Shown: positions 6,912-15,583 of the stretch, in pieces
How the letters are laid out: each line of letters starts with the position of its first letter
How positions within the stretch are numbered: position 1 is the stretch's first letter
Assembly (NCBI GenBank): GCA_018660305.1
Contig: JABJKO010000338.1
Span: forward strand, 1 to 39,104
Origin: Rhodospirillaceae bacterium
GTDB taxonomy: Bacteria > Pseudomonadota > Alphaproteobacteria > MPNO01 > UBA2964
Reading direction: 5' to 3'
DNA length: 39,104 bases
Translations under genes and position numbers: made by a program
The notes under the pieces: model-generated
What the model saw: only the letters and a program-made list of their open reading frames with translations
What the model was told of the DNA's origin: nothing
Database searches by the model: none

Positions 6912-9248
6912 TTAAGCGGCCTCTCCCGCTGCGATCAACTCGACTAACCGCCCCGGTGTGATGGGTGCCTCGGCGATGTGAGCGCCGAAGGGCGACAGCG
7001 CGTCTTCGATGGCCGAGATCACTGCAGCGGCGGCGGGGACGGTCGAACCTTCGCCGGCGCCTTTGACACCCAGCGGGTTCAGGGGCGACGGGCTTTCCAG
7101 GAAATCCACCTTGAACGGGGGGACTTCGGGGGCGCTGGGGAGCAGATATTCGCCGAAATTGGTGGTCACCGGCTGGGCGTCGTCGTCATAGCCCATCCAT
7201 TCGAACATGGCATTGCCGATGCCATGGGCGACACCGCCTTCCACCTGGCCGGTGACAATCATCGGATTTATCAGCACGCCTGAATCGTGAACGATGGTGT
7301 AGTTGAGGATCTTCACGCCGCCGGTTTCCGGGTCGGCCTCCACCTCGCACACATGGCAGCCGTAGCAGTAGCACAGCGGATCGGTCAGGAAGTTCTGGGT
7401 CGATTCCACCCCAGGGGTAATGCCTTCGGGCAGGGCATAGCCCGGGGTGCCGGCCACTTCGTGCGCCACCCGGCCCAGCGAGATGGACATGTCGGGTACG
7501 CCCTTGACCCGGATCTCGGTACCGTCGATCTCCAGATCCTCCTCGGACGCCTCCAGTATGTGGGCGGCAATCTTGAGGATCTTCTCCTTTACCTCGATGG
7601 CCGCCATGTGGGCCGAGGAACCGGCGGTGATGGTCTGACGGCTCCCGAACCCGCCCATGCCCATGGGGATGGGGCCGGTATCGCCGGCGACGATTTCGAT
7701 ATTGTTCATGTCGCCGCCCAACTGTTCGGCCACCACCTGTGCCATCATGGTGTGGGTGCTTTGTCCCATGGGGGCGGCGCCCGTATAGACCGAGATCTTG
7801 CCGGAAGTGCCGACGCGCACGGTGGCGGTTTCGAACGGTCCGCGGCCGGTGCCCTTTACGCCAAACGAAATACCCATCCCGAGATAGCGCCCTTCCGCCT
7901 GCGCCGCCTGCTTCCGCGCCGGGAAACCGGCGTAATCCGTGGAGTCCATGGCCATCTGCATGGCCTTGGGGAAGTCGCCTGAATCATAGGTGATGTTGAC
8001 ACCGGCGCGGGTTTTGAGCGGTTTCTTGTAGGGCATCTCATCGCCCGGAATCATATTTCTGCGGCGCAGTTCGGCCCGGTCCATGCCAAGCTCGCGTGCC
8101 GCCCGGTCAACCAGACGTTCCATGACGAACGTGCCCTGGGGATGACTGGCGCCGCGCACAGGCGCGCAGGGCACCATGTTGGTAAAGACCAGGGTCTGAT
8201 CCATCCGGTAATTGGGTATTTTGTAAGGACCGGGAATACAGGCCGCGGCATTAAAAGGCAGGGTGATGCCCTGAATGGTATAGGCGCCGTGATCGTGGAT
8301 CAGGTGACCGCGCACGCCGAGGAATTTTCCGTCGTCATCCAGGGCAATCTCCGCTTCCCAATACTGGTCCCGTTCCTGCACGGTGGAGATGAAATGCTCT
8401 CGCCGGTCCTCGATCCATTTGATCGGCCGGCCGAGAAGCCGGGCCGCCAGCGAGATGATCACCTCTTCCGAATAGAACACGAATTTCGGGCCGAACCCGC
8501 CGCCCACATTGGGGGTGATGACCCGCAGCTGGTTTTCATTCAGATCCATCAGCTTCGCCATGAAGCCGTGGATGAGATTGGGCATCTGGGTGGAACTCCA
8601 GACCGTCGTCCGGTCTTCGTTTTCATTGTAACGGGCGACCACGCCGCGGCATTCGATGGGGTGTCCGCTGCCCCGATGCTGCCAGATTTCCTCACGGAAA
8701 CTATGGGGCGCACTGGCGAAAATGGCGTCCACGTCGCCATATTCCTGCACCATGGTCATCATGAGGTTGCTGTCGGCATCGTGCTTGTAGACTGGCGACC
8801 CGGGCTCCAGCGCCTTTTTACAGTCGCCCACGGCGGGTAGCGGCTCCCAGTCCATTTCGATAAAGGCCGTGGCGTCTTCGGCGATGTGACGGGTTTCGGC
8901 GATGACGAGGGCAACGCATTCCCCGGCATAGAGGGTCTCGTCATAGACCATGATAACCGGCCCGGCGGTCTCCGCCTGCGGCACCCCGCCGGGGAACTCG
9001 ACGGGCAGCTTGTCATCCGTCAGATGCGGTTCGAGATCGCGAAATATGTAAACGGCAACCACGCCGTCCATGGCCTCGGCGGCGCTGGTATCGATGGATT
9101 TCAGACGGGCGTGCGGAAAAGGGCTTCGGAGAAAGGCCGCGTGGACCATTTCGCGCAGGCGGATATCGTCGACAAATTTGCCTCGGCCCGTCAGCAGAGC
9201 CGGATCCTCCAGACGGTTTACCCGATTGCCAAACACTTTTCCTGCCAT
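6912..9248 (-). CDS. Molybdopterin-binding oxidoreductase large subunit (xanthine dehydrogenase family)
   Basis: The 778-aa protein is a full-length large subunit of the molybdenum hydroxylase family that includes xanthine, aldehyde and CO dehydrogenases. It opens with GNRVNRLEDPALLTGRGKFVDDI, has ITPNVGGGFGPK for cofactor contact, and keeps the catalytic glutamate E733 in VKGAGEGSTVP. The active-site loop reads CAPVRGASHP, not the selenium/copper-type AYRCSFR loop of true CO dehydrogenase, so CoxL is ruled out. No FAD-binding medium subunit or 2Fe-2S small subunit lies beside it, so electron partners must be elsewhere. The start ATG has GGAGG about 13 bases upstream. Its stop is only 2 bp from the stop of the convergent PqqD-kinase gene. 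Substrate unknown. Confidence 0.88.
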   Translation of the reverse strand: MAGKVFGNRVNRLEDPALLTGRGKFVDDIRLREMVHAAFLRSPFPHARLKSIDTSAAEAMDGVVAVYIFRDLEPHLTDDKLPVEFPGGVPQAETAGPVIMVYDETLYAGECVALVIAETRHIAEDATAFIEMDWEPLPAVGDCKKALEPGSPVYKHDADSNLMMTMVQEYGDVDAIFASAPHSFREEIWQHRGSGHPIECRGVVARYNENEDRTTVWSSTQMPNLIHGFMAKLMDLNENQLRVITPNVGGGFGPKFVFYSEEVIISLAARLLGRPIKWIEDRREHFISTVQERDQYWEAEIALDDDGKFLGVRGHLIHDHGAYTIQGITLPFNAAACIPGPYKIPNYRMDQTLVFTNMVPCAPVRGASHPQGTFVMERLVDRAARELGMDRAELRRRNMIPGDEMPYKKPLKTRAGVNITYDSGDFPKAMQMAMDSTDYAGFPARKQAAQAEGRYLGMGISFGVKGTGRGPFETATVRVGTSGKISVYTGAAPMGQSTHTMMAQVVAEQLGGDMNNIEIVAGDTGPIPMGMGGFGSRQTITAGSSAHMAAIEVKEKILKIAAHILEASEEDLEIDGTEIRVKGVPDMSISLGRVAHEVAGTPGYALPEGITPGVESTQNFLTDPLCYCYGCHVCEVEADPETGGVKILNYTIVHDSGVLINPMIVTGQVEGGVAHGIGNAMFEWMGYDDDAQPVTTNFGEYLLPSAPEVPPFKVDFLESPSPLNPLGVKGAGEGSTVPAAAAVISAIEDALSPFGAHIAEAPITPGRLVELIAAGEAA

Positions 9249-9359
9249 CGTCCCGAAAATCCCTCCGCCAAAACCCTTTGATGAAAAATTGATCGATCGC
9301 CGCTGGCGGGACTGTAATCGGTCGCTGGAAAAATGTCATCCGGGCGGATGGCCGGGCAC

Positions 9360-9382
9360 AAAAAAACCCGGCGAAAGCCAGG
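9360..9382 (-). terminator. Rho-independent terminator of the DUF2336 gene
   Basis: Read on the minus strand, CCTGGC-TTTC-GCCGGG folds into a 6-bp stem with a tetraloop and is followed directly by seven T residues. It lies 28 bp past the stop of the DUF2336 gene at 9411. Confidence 0.8.
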
Positions 9383-9410
9383 CGATATTAAACGGGAGAT
9401 CGGGGCGAAC

Positions 9411-10607
9411 CTACTCCGCGGCGGCGACCTTCTTACCGCCACCGCCAGCGCTGCCTTCCACCTGCTGGATGGCAAACAGATAATCGGGATCGAGCTTCCA
9501 GCGATCGACCACCTTCTTGGCGGTATCAACGCGCAGCCGGTCAAAGAATTTCATGACGCGCGCGACTTCATCGGGATCGACGGTTTTGTCCCCGGGTCGG
9601 GCGGCGCGGCTCAACAGGAACAGCGAGCCGAAATCCGGTTTGGTCAGCTCGGCGGCCTTGCAGGCAATCGCCAGACCTTCCCCACCCGGTTCATAGACCA
9701 AACGCCGTATCAAATTGGTTCGTAGTCCGGTGAGTTGAGCAAACATGCCCTCGAACATGCGGACTTCACCCTTACGCAATGTCTGGAGCAGCAATTGTGG
9801 CGTGATGGCGTGGGTTTCGGCGAGCTTGCGCGCCAGATCCATCGAGCTTGTATCGATGATCTCGCCGTCCGGTGGGATCTCTTCCGCTTCCTGGGGCGCA
9901 TGTTCCGCCGGTTCGCCCAGCAGGTCCTTGATGGTGCTTTCGATCTTCTGATCAAGCTCCGTAGGATCGATCTTGTATTCTTCGACAATATGCTTGCGCA
10001 GGGCCGCCGATACCCACCAATACATCCGTTTGGCGAGATGGGGGCTGAAATCTGGCCGGTCGAGCAGCGATTTCTGATAGGGTTCGCGGGTTTTGGATTC
10101 GTTGACCAGATACTCCAAGGTGTTTTCGGAGATCGTGGCCGTTTCGTTTTCGATCAGGGTCTGAATGACCTTTGAATTACCGGTTTCCACCAGCGCGTCG
10201 GATACGGCTTCCGATACATCGTTTCTCATGGCGATGGTCAACTGATGTTCGAAGGTCCGGTGCTGGATAATCTCGATCAGCTCGAGATCCTGAAGCACCA
10301 TACTGCTGTGCAGAATTTTGTGCGCGACGTCGATCTCGTCATTGGCGAGGATTCTGACGAGTTCCGAGGGCGCGTCATTTTCCACCGCGAGCCGGTCGGC
10401 CAGGGCTTTACGGACCGATTGCTCCACGTCGTGGATGAGCTGCTGCAGGATCTGTGTCATCAGCGCGCGTTCGCGGTCGTTGGTGACGCTCTTTTCCTCG
10501 AAGAAAAGATCGCCGACGACCTGGACAAGGCGCGTGCGCCCGTTCACGGATTTATCCCGTGCCAGATCCAACAGTTCCTGCATTTCGACGTCAGGGGGCG
10601 TAGTCAT
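9411..10607 (-). CDS. DUF2336 domain protein, 398 aa
   Basis: The protein is helical, with repeat-like segments (ALMTQILQQLIHDVEQSVRKALADRLA, then SELVRILANDEIDVAHKIL) in the manner of HEAT repeats. It matches the alphaproteobacterial DUF2336 family as recalled: EHQLTIAMRNDVSEAVSDALVETG and a basic/aromatic segment AKRMYWWVSAALRKHI. No signal peptide or membrane segment is seen, so it is cytoplasmic. The C-terminus has a small low-complexity tail (GGGGKKVAAAE). The family occurs in motile alphaproteobacteria, but its biochemistry is not known to me. A perfect CtrA box lies about 70-80 bp upstream, which would fit cell-cycle or motility control. A rho-independent terminator follows. Confidence 0.8.
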   Translation of the reverse strand: MTTPPDVEMQELLDLARDKSVNGRTRLVQVVGDLFFEEKSVTNDRERALMTQILQQLIHDVEQSVRKALADRLAVENDAPSELVRILANDEIDVAHKILHSSMVLQDLELIEIIQHRTFEHQLTIAMRNDVSEAVSDALVETGNSKVIQTLIENETATISENTLEYLVNESKTREPYQKSLLDRPDFSPHLAKRMYWWVSAALRKHIVEEYKIDPTELDQKIESTIKDLLGEPAEHAPQEAEEIPPDGEIIDTSSMDLARKLAETHAITPQLLLQTLRKGEVRMFEGMFAQLTGLRTNLIRRLVYEPGGEGLAIACKAAELTKPDFGSLFLLSRAARPGDKTVDPDEVARVMKFFDRLRVDTAKKVVDRWKLDPDYLFAIQQVEGSAGGGGKKVAAAE

Positions 10608-10674
10608 CCGTCAATCAGTCTTAGAGACTGGCCCTTTCTCCTATGGGTTAGTCCCCTAGCATCGGGTACGGCGA

Positions 10675-10689
10675 TTAAATTTAGGTTAA
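10675..10689. promoter_or_regulatory. CtrA-type box TTAA-N7-TTAA
   Basis: TTAAATTTAGGTTAA is a perfect full CtrA site located between the divergent DUF2336 gene (start 10607) and the small ORF at 10841. Its distance fits a promoter-proximal site for the DUF2336 gene. The rest of this 233-bp gap is AT-rich with no other recognised element. Confidence 0.6.
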
Positions 10690-10840
10690 ATGCCGGTTTG
10701 TACGGCCCGCAAAACCGCGTAATTTTGCCAATATTGGAAACCATTAAGTATAATTATAAAGCAGCTATTAACCCGGTCCCCGCTATTCTGGCGGCCAATC
10801 GAGATAAGGGCATAACCGCCCAACAGGGAGATTTTCGCTC

Positions 10841-11020
10841 ATGAACGTGGCCCCCGGAAGCGCATTCCTCCAAACCGCGCAGGGTTCCGCCGCCAGCAAC
10901 GGTTCGGTGCAATCCGTGCAGTCGGCCCGGCCGTCGGAGCCCTCCGAAAATCCCGGCAATCAGCTTGCCCGGCCGCCCAGCGATAGCCCGCGCGGCCGGA
11001 TCCTCGATATCGTCGTCTGA
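10841..11020 (+). CDS. Small ORF, 59 aa, Ser/Pro/Gln-rich, unknown
   Basis: The ATG is preceded by GGGAG ten bases upstream. The product begins MNVAPGSAFLQTAQGSAASN, has a low-complexity Ser/Gln/Pro middle and ends in a hydrophobic RILDIVV tail. It has no membrane segment or cysteine. It is divergent from the DUF2336 gene, in front of the Nudix gene. I do not recognise a family. Coding is supported by the ribosome site and by the position in a gap with its own upstream region, not by homology. Confidence 0.5.
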   Translation: MNVAPGSAFLQTAQGSAASNGSVQSVQSARPSEPSENPGNQLARPPSDSPRGRILDIVV

Positions 11021-11127
11021 TCGCCACCGCTGCCCCAAAGCGCTTCGGGGGATCGCCGCTAGAGCTCTATAGGGTTCTAAATCTTTAGCCCTTGCCAGCC
11101 TGAAAGCTTCAGGCAAGAGTCCGGCGC

Positions 11128-11670
11128 ATGGGTAAAGAGGATTTCGCGGGGCCATCGGTCATAGAAATTCCCGCCGGCGATACGCTGGAACGGCTGGTCT
11201 GTCCCGATTGCGGCTTTATCAATTATGAAAACCCGAAAATCATCGTTGGCGCCGTTGCTGTCTGGGAGGGACGCATCCTGCTGTGCCGGCGGGCCATCGA
11301 ACCCCGCAAAGGATTCTGGACCCTGCCCGCCGGGTATCTCGAATTGAACGAAACCGCGCTGGACGGCGCCAAGCGGGAAGCCCGGGAGGAGGCCAATGCC
11401 CGGCTCGATATTCGCGGGCTTCTTGCGGTCTATTCAGTGCCGCGCATCAGCCAGGTGCAGCTGATCTACCTCGCCGATCTGGTGTCGCCCGATGTATCGG
11501 CGGGCGAGGAAAGCCTCGATGTGGGGCTTTATCGCTGGGACGATATCCCGTGGGAAGACATCGCATTTCCGTCGGTCAAATGGGCGCTCGATCACTACAG
11601 TGAAATCGGTGACGCGCGCGACTTCACGCCACGCAGCAACCCGCCCGGCGAATACGGTCAGATGGAGTAG
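11128..11670 (+). CDS. Nudix hydrolase with half zinc ribbon, 180 aa
   Basis: The protein hydrolyses a nucleoside diphosphate linked to another group, probably an NADH- or ADP-ribose-like compound. The Nudix box is visible as GYLELNETALDGAKREAREEA (G-x5-E-x7-REAREEA; the usual final G is A-N). Before it, C25-P-D-C28 is one knuckle of a zinc ribbon. Homologues of this type as recalled carry a first C-x2-C pair at the N-terminus; here an in-frame stop at 11101 rules out a longer start, so the first pair is absent. The upstream DNA holds an inverted repeat (cctgaaagcttcagg, about 11099-11113). It is convergent with ftsY, 24 bp away. Substrate is not determined. Confidence 0.87.
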   Translation: MGKEDFAGPSVIEIPAGDTLERLVCPDCGFINYENPKIIVGAVAVWEGRILLCRRAIEPRKGFWTLPAGYLELNETALDGAKREAREEANARLDIRGLLAVYSVPRISQVQLIYLADLVSPDVSAGEESLDVGLYRWDDIPWEDIAFPSVKWALDHYSEIGDARDFTPRSNPPGEYGQME

Positions 11671-11694
11671 GGCGAGATGACCGGAGCGTCTTAT

Positions 11695-12630
11695 TCAAGA
11701 ATCCGGCAGTCCCATAAGATTACGGGCGAAGCTTGTCGCGTCGAAGGGGCGTAAATCGTCTTCGCCTTCACCGACCCCGATGGCATGGACCGGCAGACCA
11801 AATCTCTCGGCCAGCGCCACCAGGATGCCACCCCGGGCGGTGCCATCCAGCTTGGTCACCACCAGCCCGGTAACCGCCGCCATCGCCTTGAAAGTTTCGA
11901 CCTGTGAATGGGCGTTCTGGCCCACTGTCGCATCGAGAACCAGAAGACAGCTATGGGGCGCGGCTTCGTCCAGCTTGCGGAGGACGCGGACAATCTTCTC
12001 AAGCTCGCCCATGAGATCCTCGCGGTTCTGGAGCCGGCCGGCAGTATCGATCATCAGGAGGTCCATGTTGTCGCGCCGCGCCTGTTCCAGCGCCTCGTAG
12101 GCCAGCCCGGCGGCATCGGCACCGGTGTCGCGGGAGATCACCGGACAGCCGGTCCGTTCGCCCCAGATCTTGAGCTGGTCGACGGCGGCGGCGCGGAAGG
12201 TATCGCCGGCGGCCAGCATGACCGACTGGCCGGCGTCCCGGTGCAGGCGGGCGAGCTTGCCGATGGTGGTGGTCTTGCCCGAGCCGTTGACGCCCACCAC
12301 CAGGACAACATGGGGTCTGTGGGCCGTGTCCGGCGCGAAGGGCACGGCCACCGGGGTCAGAATGTCGGCGATATCCGCCGCCAGCGCCTCGCGGACTTCC
12401 TCGTCGCTGATTTCCTTGTCGAACTTGTCCTCGGCAAGTCTGGCGGTGAGCTTTGCCGCCGTCGCGACCCCAAGGTCGGCGGCGATCAGCGCCTCTTCGA
12501 GCGAATCCAGCGTCTCCTGATCGAGCCGGCGTCTGGTGAGGGCGGCGGTGATGCTGCCGGTGAGCTGCGACGATGTGCGGCTCAGCCCGGCCTTGAGACG
12601 CGCGAGCCAGCCTGTTTTCTGTTCCGTCAT
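11695..12630 (-). CDS. ftsY: Signal recognition particle receptor FtsY
   Basis: The 311-aa SRP receptor GTPase brings ribosome-nascent chains, through Ffh, to the Sec translocon at the inner membrane. The N domain (about 1-95) has ITAALTRRRLDQETLDSLEEALIAADLG. The G domain has the P-loop GVNGSGKTTTIGKLA, the insertion-box motif DTFRAAAVDQL, the G3 motif DTAGRLQ and the G4 motif TKLDGTARGG. The long acidic A domain of enterobacterial FtsY is absent, as is common in alphaproteobacteria. It is the last gene of a dapF-mtaB-ftsY operon and overlaps mtaB by 4 bp. Its partner gene ffh is at 27198 in this window. Confidence 0.97.
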   Translation of the reverse strand: MTEQKTGWLARLKAGLSRTSSQLTGSITAALTRRRLDQETLDSLEEALIAADLGVATAAKLTARLAEDKFDKEISDEEVREALAADIADILTPVAVPFAPDTAHRPHVVLVVGVNGSGKTTTIGKLARLHRDAGQSVMLAAGDTFRAAAVDQLKIWGERTGCPVISRDTGADAAGLAYEALEQARRDNMDLLMIDTAGRLQNREDLMGELEKIVRVLRKLDEAAPHSCLLVLDATVGQNAHSQVETFKAMAAVTGLVVTKLDGTARGGILVALAERFGLPVHAIGVGEGEDDLRPFDATSFARNLMGLPDS

Positions 12631-13889
12631 GCCAGCAATGTCGCCTTCAGCCGATTGTCTTCGCGTCCGGTCACCGTGGCGGCTGTTATGGCGCCGGGCG
12701 GTATATCGCCATCGAGGCTGACCGGCAGATAATGCTCGCAGCGCCCGGTGCGGTCCTTTTCTATCAGCACCGACACGGTCTGGCCGATACGCTGTTCCAT
12801 GATTCGGTGCATTTGCGCCTCGCCCGCCGCGCGCAGACGCGCCGCGCGTTCGCGCCGGATCGGCACCGGTAGCTGAGGCATGCGCGCCGCCGGTGTTCCC
12901 TCGCGGGACGAATAGGGAAACACGTGCAGATGAGAAAGTCCGGCCTCGTCCACCAGCTTGAGACTGTTTTCGAACATGGAATCGGTCTCGGTCGGAAACC
13001 CGGCGATCAGATCCGCGCCGAAGGTCGCGTCCGGCCGCAGCGCGCGGATACGGTCGCAGATCGCCAGCGCATCGGCCCGGCTGTGACGCCGCTTCATGCG
13101 TTTGAGAATCATATCGTCGCCGGCCTGAATACTGAGATGGAAAAACGGCAACAGCCTTGGTTCATTGGCGATCAGCGCCAGCAGCGCATCGTCCACCTCC
13201 ACCGGATCGAGCGACGACAGGCGCAGGCGGGGCAGGTCGGGCACATGCGCCAGCAGGCGCCCGGCGAGCGATCCCAGGCTCGGCCGGCCGGGAAGGTCGG
13301 TGCCGTAATCGGTAAGATCGACTCCGGTGAGCACGATTTCACGATAGCCGTTGTCCACCAGAGTCCGGACCTGACGGACGATCTCGGCAACCGGCACGGA
13401 GCGGCTGGGGCCGCGGCCGAACGGGATGATACAGAACGTGCAGCGGTGGTCGCATCCCTGCTGGACCTGAACGAAGGCCCGCGACTTGCCGTCGAAGCCG
13501 CCGATCATATGGCTGGCGGTTTCGCGCACCGACATGATGTCGTTGACCTGGACCCTTTCGGTGCCGGCGGTGCCGTCGGCCAGGCCGGACCAGCTCTCGG
13601 CGGCAAGCTTCTCCGAATTGCCGAGAACCGTATCGACCTCTTGCATGGCGGCGTAGCCATCCGGATCGATCTGGGCGGCGCAGCCGGTGACGACGATATG
13701 GGCGTCGGGACTGGCGCGGCGTGCCCGGCGGATCGCCTGACGGGCCTGGCGTTCCGCTTCGCCGGTGACGGCGCAGGTATTGATTACCACGACGTCGGAA
13801 AGTCCGGCCTTGGCCACGTGGCCGCGGATAACCTCGGATTCATAAGCGTTGAGACGACAGCCGAAGGTCTGGATATGGGGGGCGCTCAT
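12627..13889 (-). CDS. mtaB: tRNA t6A37 methylthiotransferase MtaB
   Basis: This 420-aa radical SAM enzyme adds the methylthio group to N6-threonylcarbamoyladenosine at position 37 of tRNAs that read ANN codons. The N-terminal UPF0004 domain holds the auxiliary 4Fe-4S cysteines C11 (TFGCRLN), C39 and C70. The radical SAM cluster is C146-DHR-C150-TF-C153, followed by [16 protein letters not shown]-like C-terminal part ([19 protein letters not shown]) binds RNA. The motif [11 protein letters not shown] fits MtaB better than MiaB or RimO. It overlaps both dapF and ftsY by 4 bp, showing tight translational coupling in an operon order frequent in alphaproteobacteria. Confidence 0.95.
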   Translation of the reverse strand: MSAPHIQTFGCRLNAYESEVIRGHVAKAGLSDVVVINTCAVTGEAERQARQAIRRARRASPDAHIVVTGCAAQIDPDGYAAMQEVDTVLGNSEKLAAESWSGLADGTAGTERVQVNDIMSVRETASHMIGGFDGKSRAFVQVQQGCDHRCTFCIIPFGRGPSRSVPVAEIVRQVRTLVDNGYREIVLTGVDLTDYGTDLPGRPSLGSLAGRLLAHVPDLPRLRLSSLDPVEVDDALLALIANEPRLLPFFHLSIQAGDDMILKRMKRRHSRADALAICDRIRALRPDATFGADLIAGFPTETDSMFENSLKLVDEAGLSHLHVFPYSSREGTPAARMPQLPVPIRRERAARLRAAGEAQMHRIMEQRIGQTVSVLIEKDRTGRCEHYLPVSLDGDIPPGAITAATVTGREDNRLKATLLA

Positions 13890-14719
13890 GACAGATACCC
13901 CGCTGCCAGAGTGCCGGTGAAGCTGACGATGGCGGGCCCGGTCATCAGCACGTGATCGTTGGACCGCCAGTCAATGTTGAGACGGCCGCCATCGAGCCGG
14001 GTCTCCACCTGCCGGCCGGTCAGCCCGCGCCGGTTTGCCGCCACCACAGCGGCACAGGCGCCGGTGCCGCAGGCCATGGTCAGTCCGGCGCCCCGCTCCC
14101 AGACCCGGAGGCGCAAGGTTTTCTGATCTAGTATCTGGGCGAATCCGATATTGGCCCGTTCGGGAAACAAACTGTGGGTTTCCAACTGAGGACCGAGCTC
14201 ATCGATGGGTGTGGAGTCCAAATCGTCGACAAAGAATACGCAATGGGGATTGCCCATGCTGACCGCCGCGGGATCGCGCACCGGCCCGGACGATAATTCG
14301 AGATGCCGTGTGTCTTCCGGCTGGGACAGGGGAATATCGCGCCAGTCCAGACCGGGCACGCCCATATCAACCGCCACCATGCCGTCGCCGCGCGCTTCCG
14401 CCAGCAACAGACCGGCACCGGTCTCGATATGAGCGCTGTCGCGGCCCTCCTGCATCATCAGAATTGCGGCGACACAGCGGGTCGCGTTGCCGCAGGCATC
14501 GACCTCGCCACCATCCGCATTGTGGATCCGCATGAACAGGTCGGCGTCTTTCTGGTTGGCCGGTTCCATGACGATAAGCTGGTCGCACCCGATGCCCGTA
14601 TGGCGCGCGGCAATGGCCCGCACCCCGTCAGGGGTCAGGGACACAGCATTCTTGCGGGCATCGATGATGACGAAATCGTTGCCCAGCCCATGCATCTTTG
14701 TGAACGGTATCGCGGTCAT
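13886..14719 (-). CDS. dapF: Diaminopimelate epimerase DapF
   Basis: The enzyme (277 aa) converts LL- to meso-diaminopimelate in lysine and peptidoglycan precursor synthesis. The two catalytic cysteines are present: C76 in [12 protein letters not shown] and C217 in [10 protein letters not shown]. The N-terminal signature [12 protein letters not shown] and the MGNPHC segment are intact. It is the first gene of the dapF-mtaB-ftsY operon; the promoter must lie in the gap upstream (14720-15094). The size is normal for the family. Confidence 0.97.
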   Translation of the reverse strand: MTAIPFTKMHGLGNDFVIIDARKNAVSLTPDGVRAIAARHTGIGCDQLIVMEPANQKDADLFMRIHNADGGEVDACGNATRCVAAILMMQEGRDSAHIETGAGLLLAEARGDGMVAVDMGVPGLDWRDIPLSQPEDTRHLELSSGPVRDPAAVSMGNPHCVFFVDDLDSTPIDELGPQLETHSLFPERANIGFAQILDQKTLRLRVWERGAGLTMACGTGACAAVVAANRRGLTGRQVETRLDGGRLNIDWRSNDHVLMTGPAIVSFTGTLAAGYLS

Positions 14720-15094
14720 AGCCGCCTTATAGGGTGCCAGGCCCGCCGCCGTCCACCGGTTTACAGGGGGTGCGGCTCATTCCCTGAGGGTGGAGGCGAA
14801 GACCATTGGTTCAGCGGCAATCGATCCTGACAGGTCCGGCTGAGATCGAACGGTTTTGAAGCGATCGCCAGTGGGACCGCCGGTGATGCGGAAAATAACG
14901 CACAAATTTTAGAAAAATTTTATAAGTCATTGTTATTATTACGATTATTCACTTCATCTTAAGACCCACGTTCTATTTTGCAGGAATATTGCGATGAATT
15001 TAGACGCGATTTGTCGATGATCGGAACGCACCGGCCTTAAACTCCGCGGTGATGGTTCCAGTGAGAACGAGCGTTAGGTAGAGTAAGTATAGCC
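14720..15094. other. 375-bp intergenic region with AT-rich promoter zone
   Basis: This gap separates dapF (minus) from the small membrane protein gene (plus). The stretch about 14898-14965 is strongly AT-rich (repeated aaatttt blocks, then ttattattacg) against a GC-rich background, as expected for promoter DNA serving one or both genes. No sigma54 motif, CtrA box, RNA gene or ORF longer than a few codons was seen. Confidence 0.5.
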
Positions 15095-15541
15095 ATGTCC
15101 ATATACGAAATTCAGGTAAAATCCGGCGAACGCTGGACCGTCGAAGACGCATCCGAGGAATACGATGTGGCCTTTGAACGCGTGCTGCGGATGGAACGGG
15201 TGGAACAGCCCGGGGAGTTGCGGCTCCGTCGTGTTGATCAGATCAGGACGGGAATCTCGCGGGAAAGAACCGTCTATGAGGGTGGTAGCCGGATCCGCCA
15301 GGAACGGAGAGCCCGGTACGCTCTTGAAGAGCGAAACGCCCTAAAGCAGCGCATTCAGGACCGTCAATCCCATAAAAGAATGACCGAGACGGCGAAAGTC
15401 GAGGCAGAAATTGAGGCCAAGAGGCAAACCCGGCTCCAGGCGCAAACCCACCCGGTCTATATGACCCTTATGTCGGGGTTCATTTTGCTCCTGGGTTTGG
15501 GGGCAATGTACTTTGTCCAGCATTCGCTTTTCGTCTCTTAG
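15095..15541 (+). CDS. Tail-anchored membrane protein of unknown function, 148 aa
   Basis: The N-terminal part is a small domain beginning MSIYEIQVKSGERWTVEDAS and containing ERVLRMERVEQPGELRLRRVDQIR. It is followed by a highly charged coiled-coil-like stretch (about residues 60-120, rich in Arg, Gln and Glu). A single hydrophobic segment near the C-terminus (VYMTLMSGFILLLGLGAMYF, about 123-142) would anchor it in the inner membrane with the bulk in the cytoplasm. I do not recognise the family. It has a long AT-rich upstream region of its own and faces the DUF1194 genes convergently. Coding is supported by length, composition and a sensible membrane topology. Confidence 0.7.
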   Translation: MSIYEIQVKSGERWTVEDASEEYDVAFERVLRMERVEQPGELRLRRVDQIRTGISRERTVYEGGSRIRQERRARYALEERNALKQRIQDRQSHKRMTETAKVEAEIEAKRQTRLQAQTHPVYMTLMSGFILLLGLGAMYFVQHSLFVS

Positions 15542-15582
15542 AGCAGTATCCCCATACGTGGAGCGGGTTGGTTCGCGCTCTA
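15539..15582. repeat. Short intergenic inverted repeat TAGAGC...GCTCTA
   Basis: A 44-bp element with TAGAGC/GCTCTA ends and an inner gttggttcgc stretch. It resembles degenerate forms of a common alphaproteobacterial dispersed palindrome. The first 14 bases, TAGAGCAGTATCCC, recur with one change at 20949-20962. It lies between two convergent genes. Confidence 0.35.
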
Positions 15583-15583
15583 A

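Noticed and set aside
6912..9248. CO dehydrogenase large subunit CoxL
   Set aside because: The CoxL active-site loop AYRCSFR is absent; the loop reads VRGASHP.
14749..14766. Fourth copy of the enhancer dyad upstream of dapF
   Set aside because: CCGTCCACCGGTTTACAG is one base shorter, matches only the ends, and no sigma54 promoter follows.
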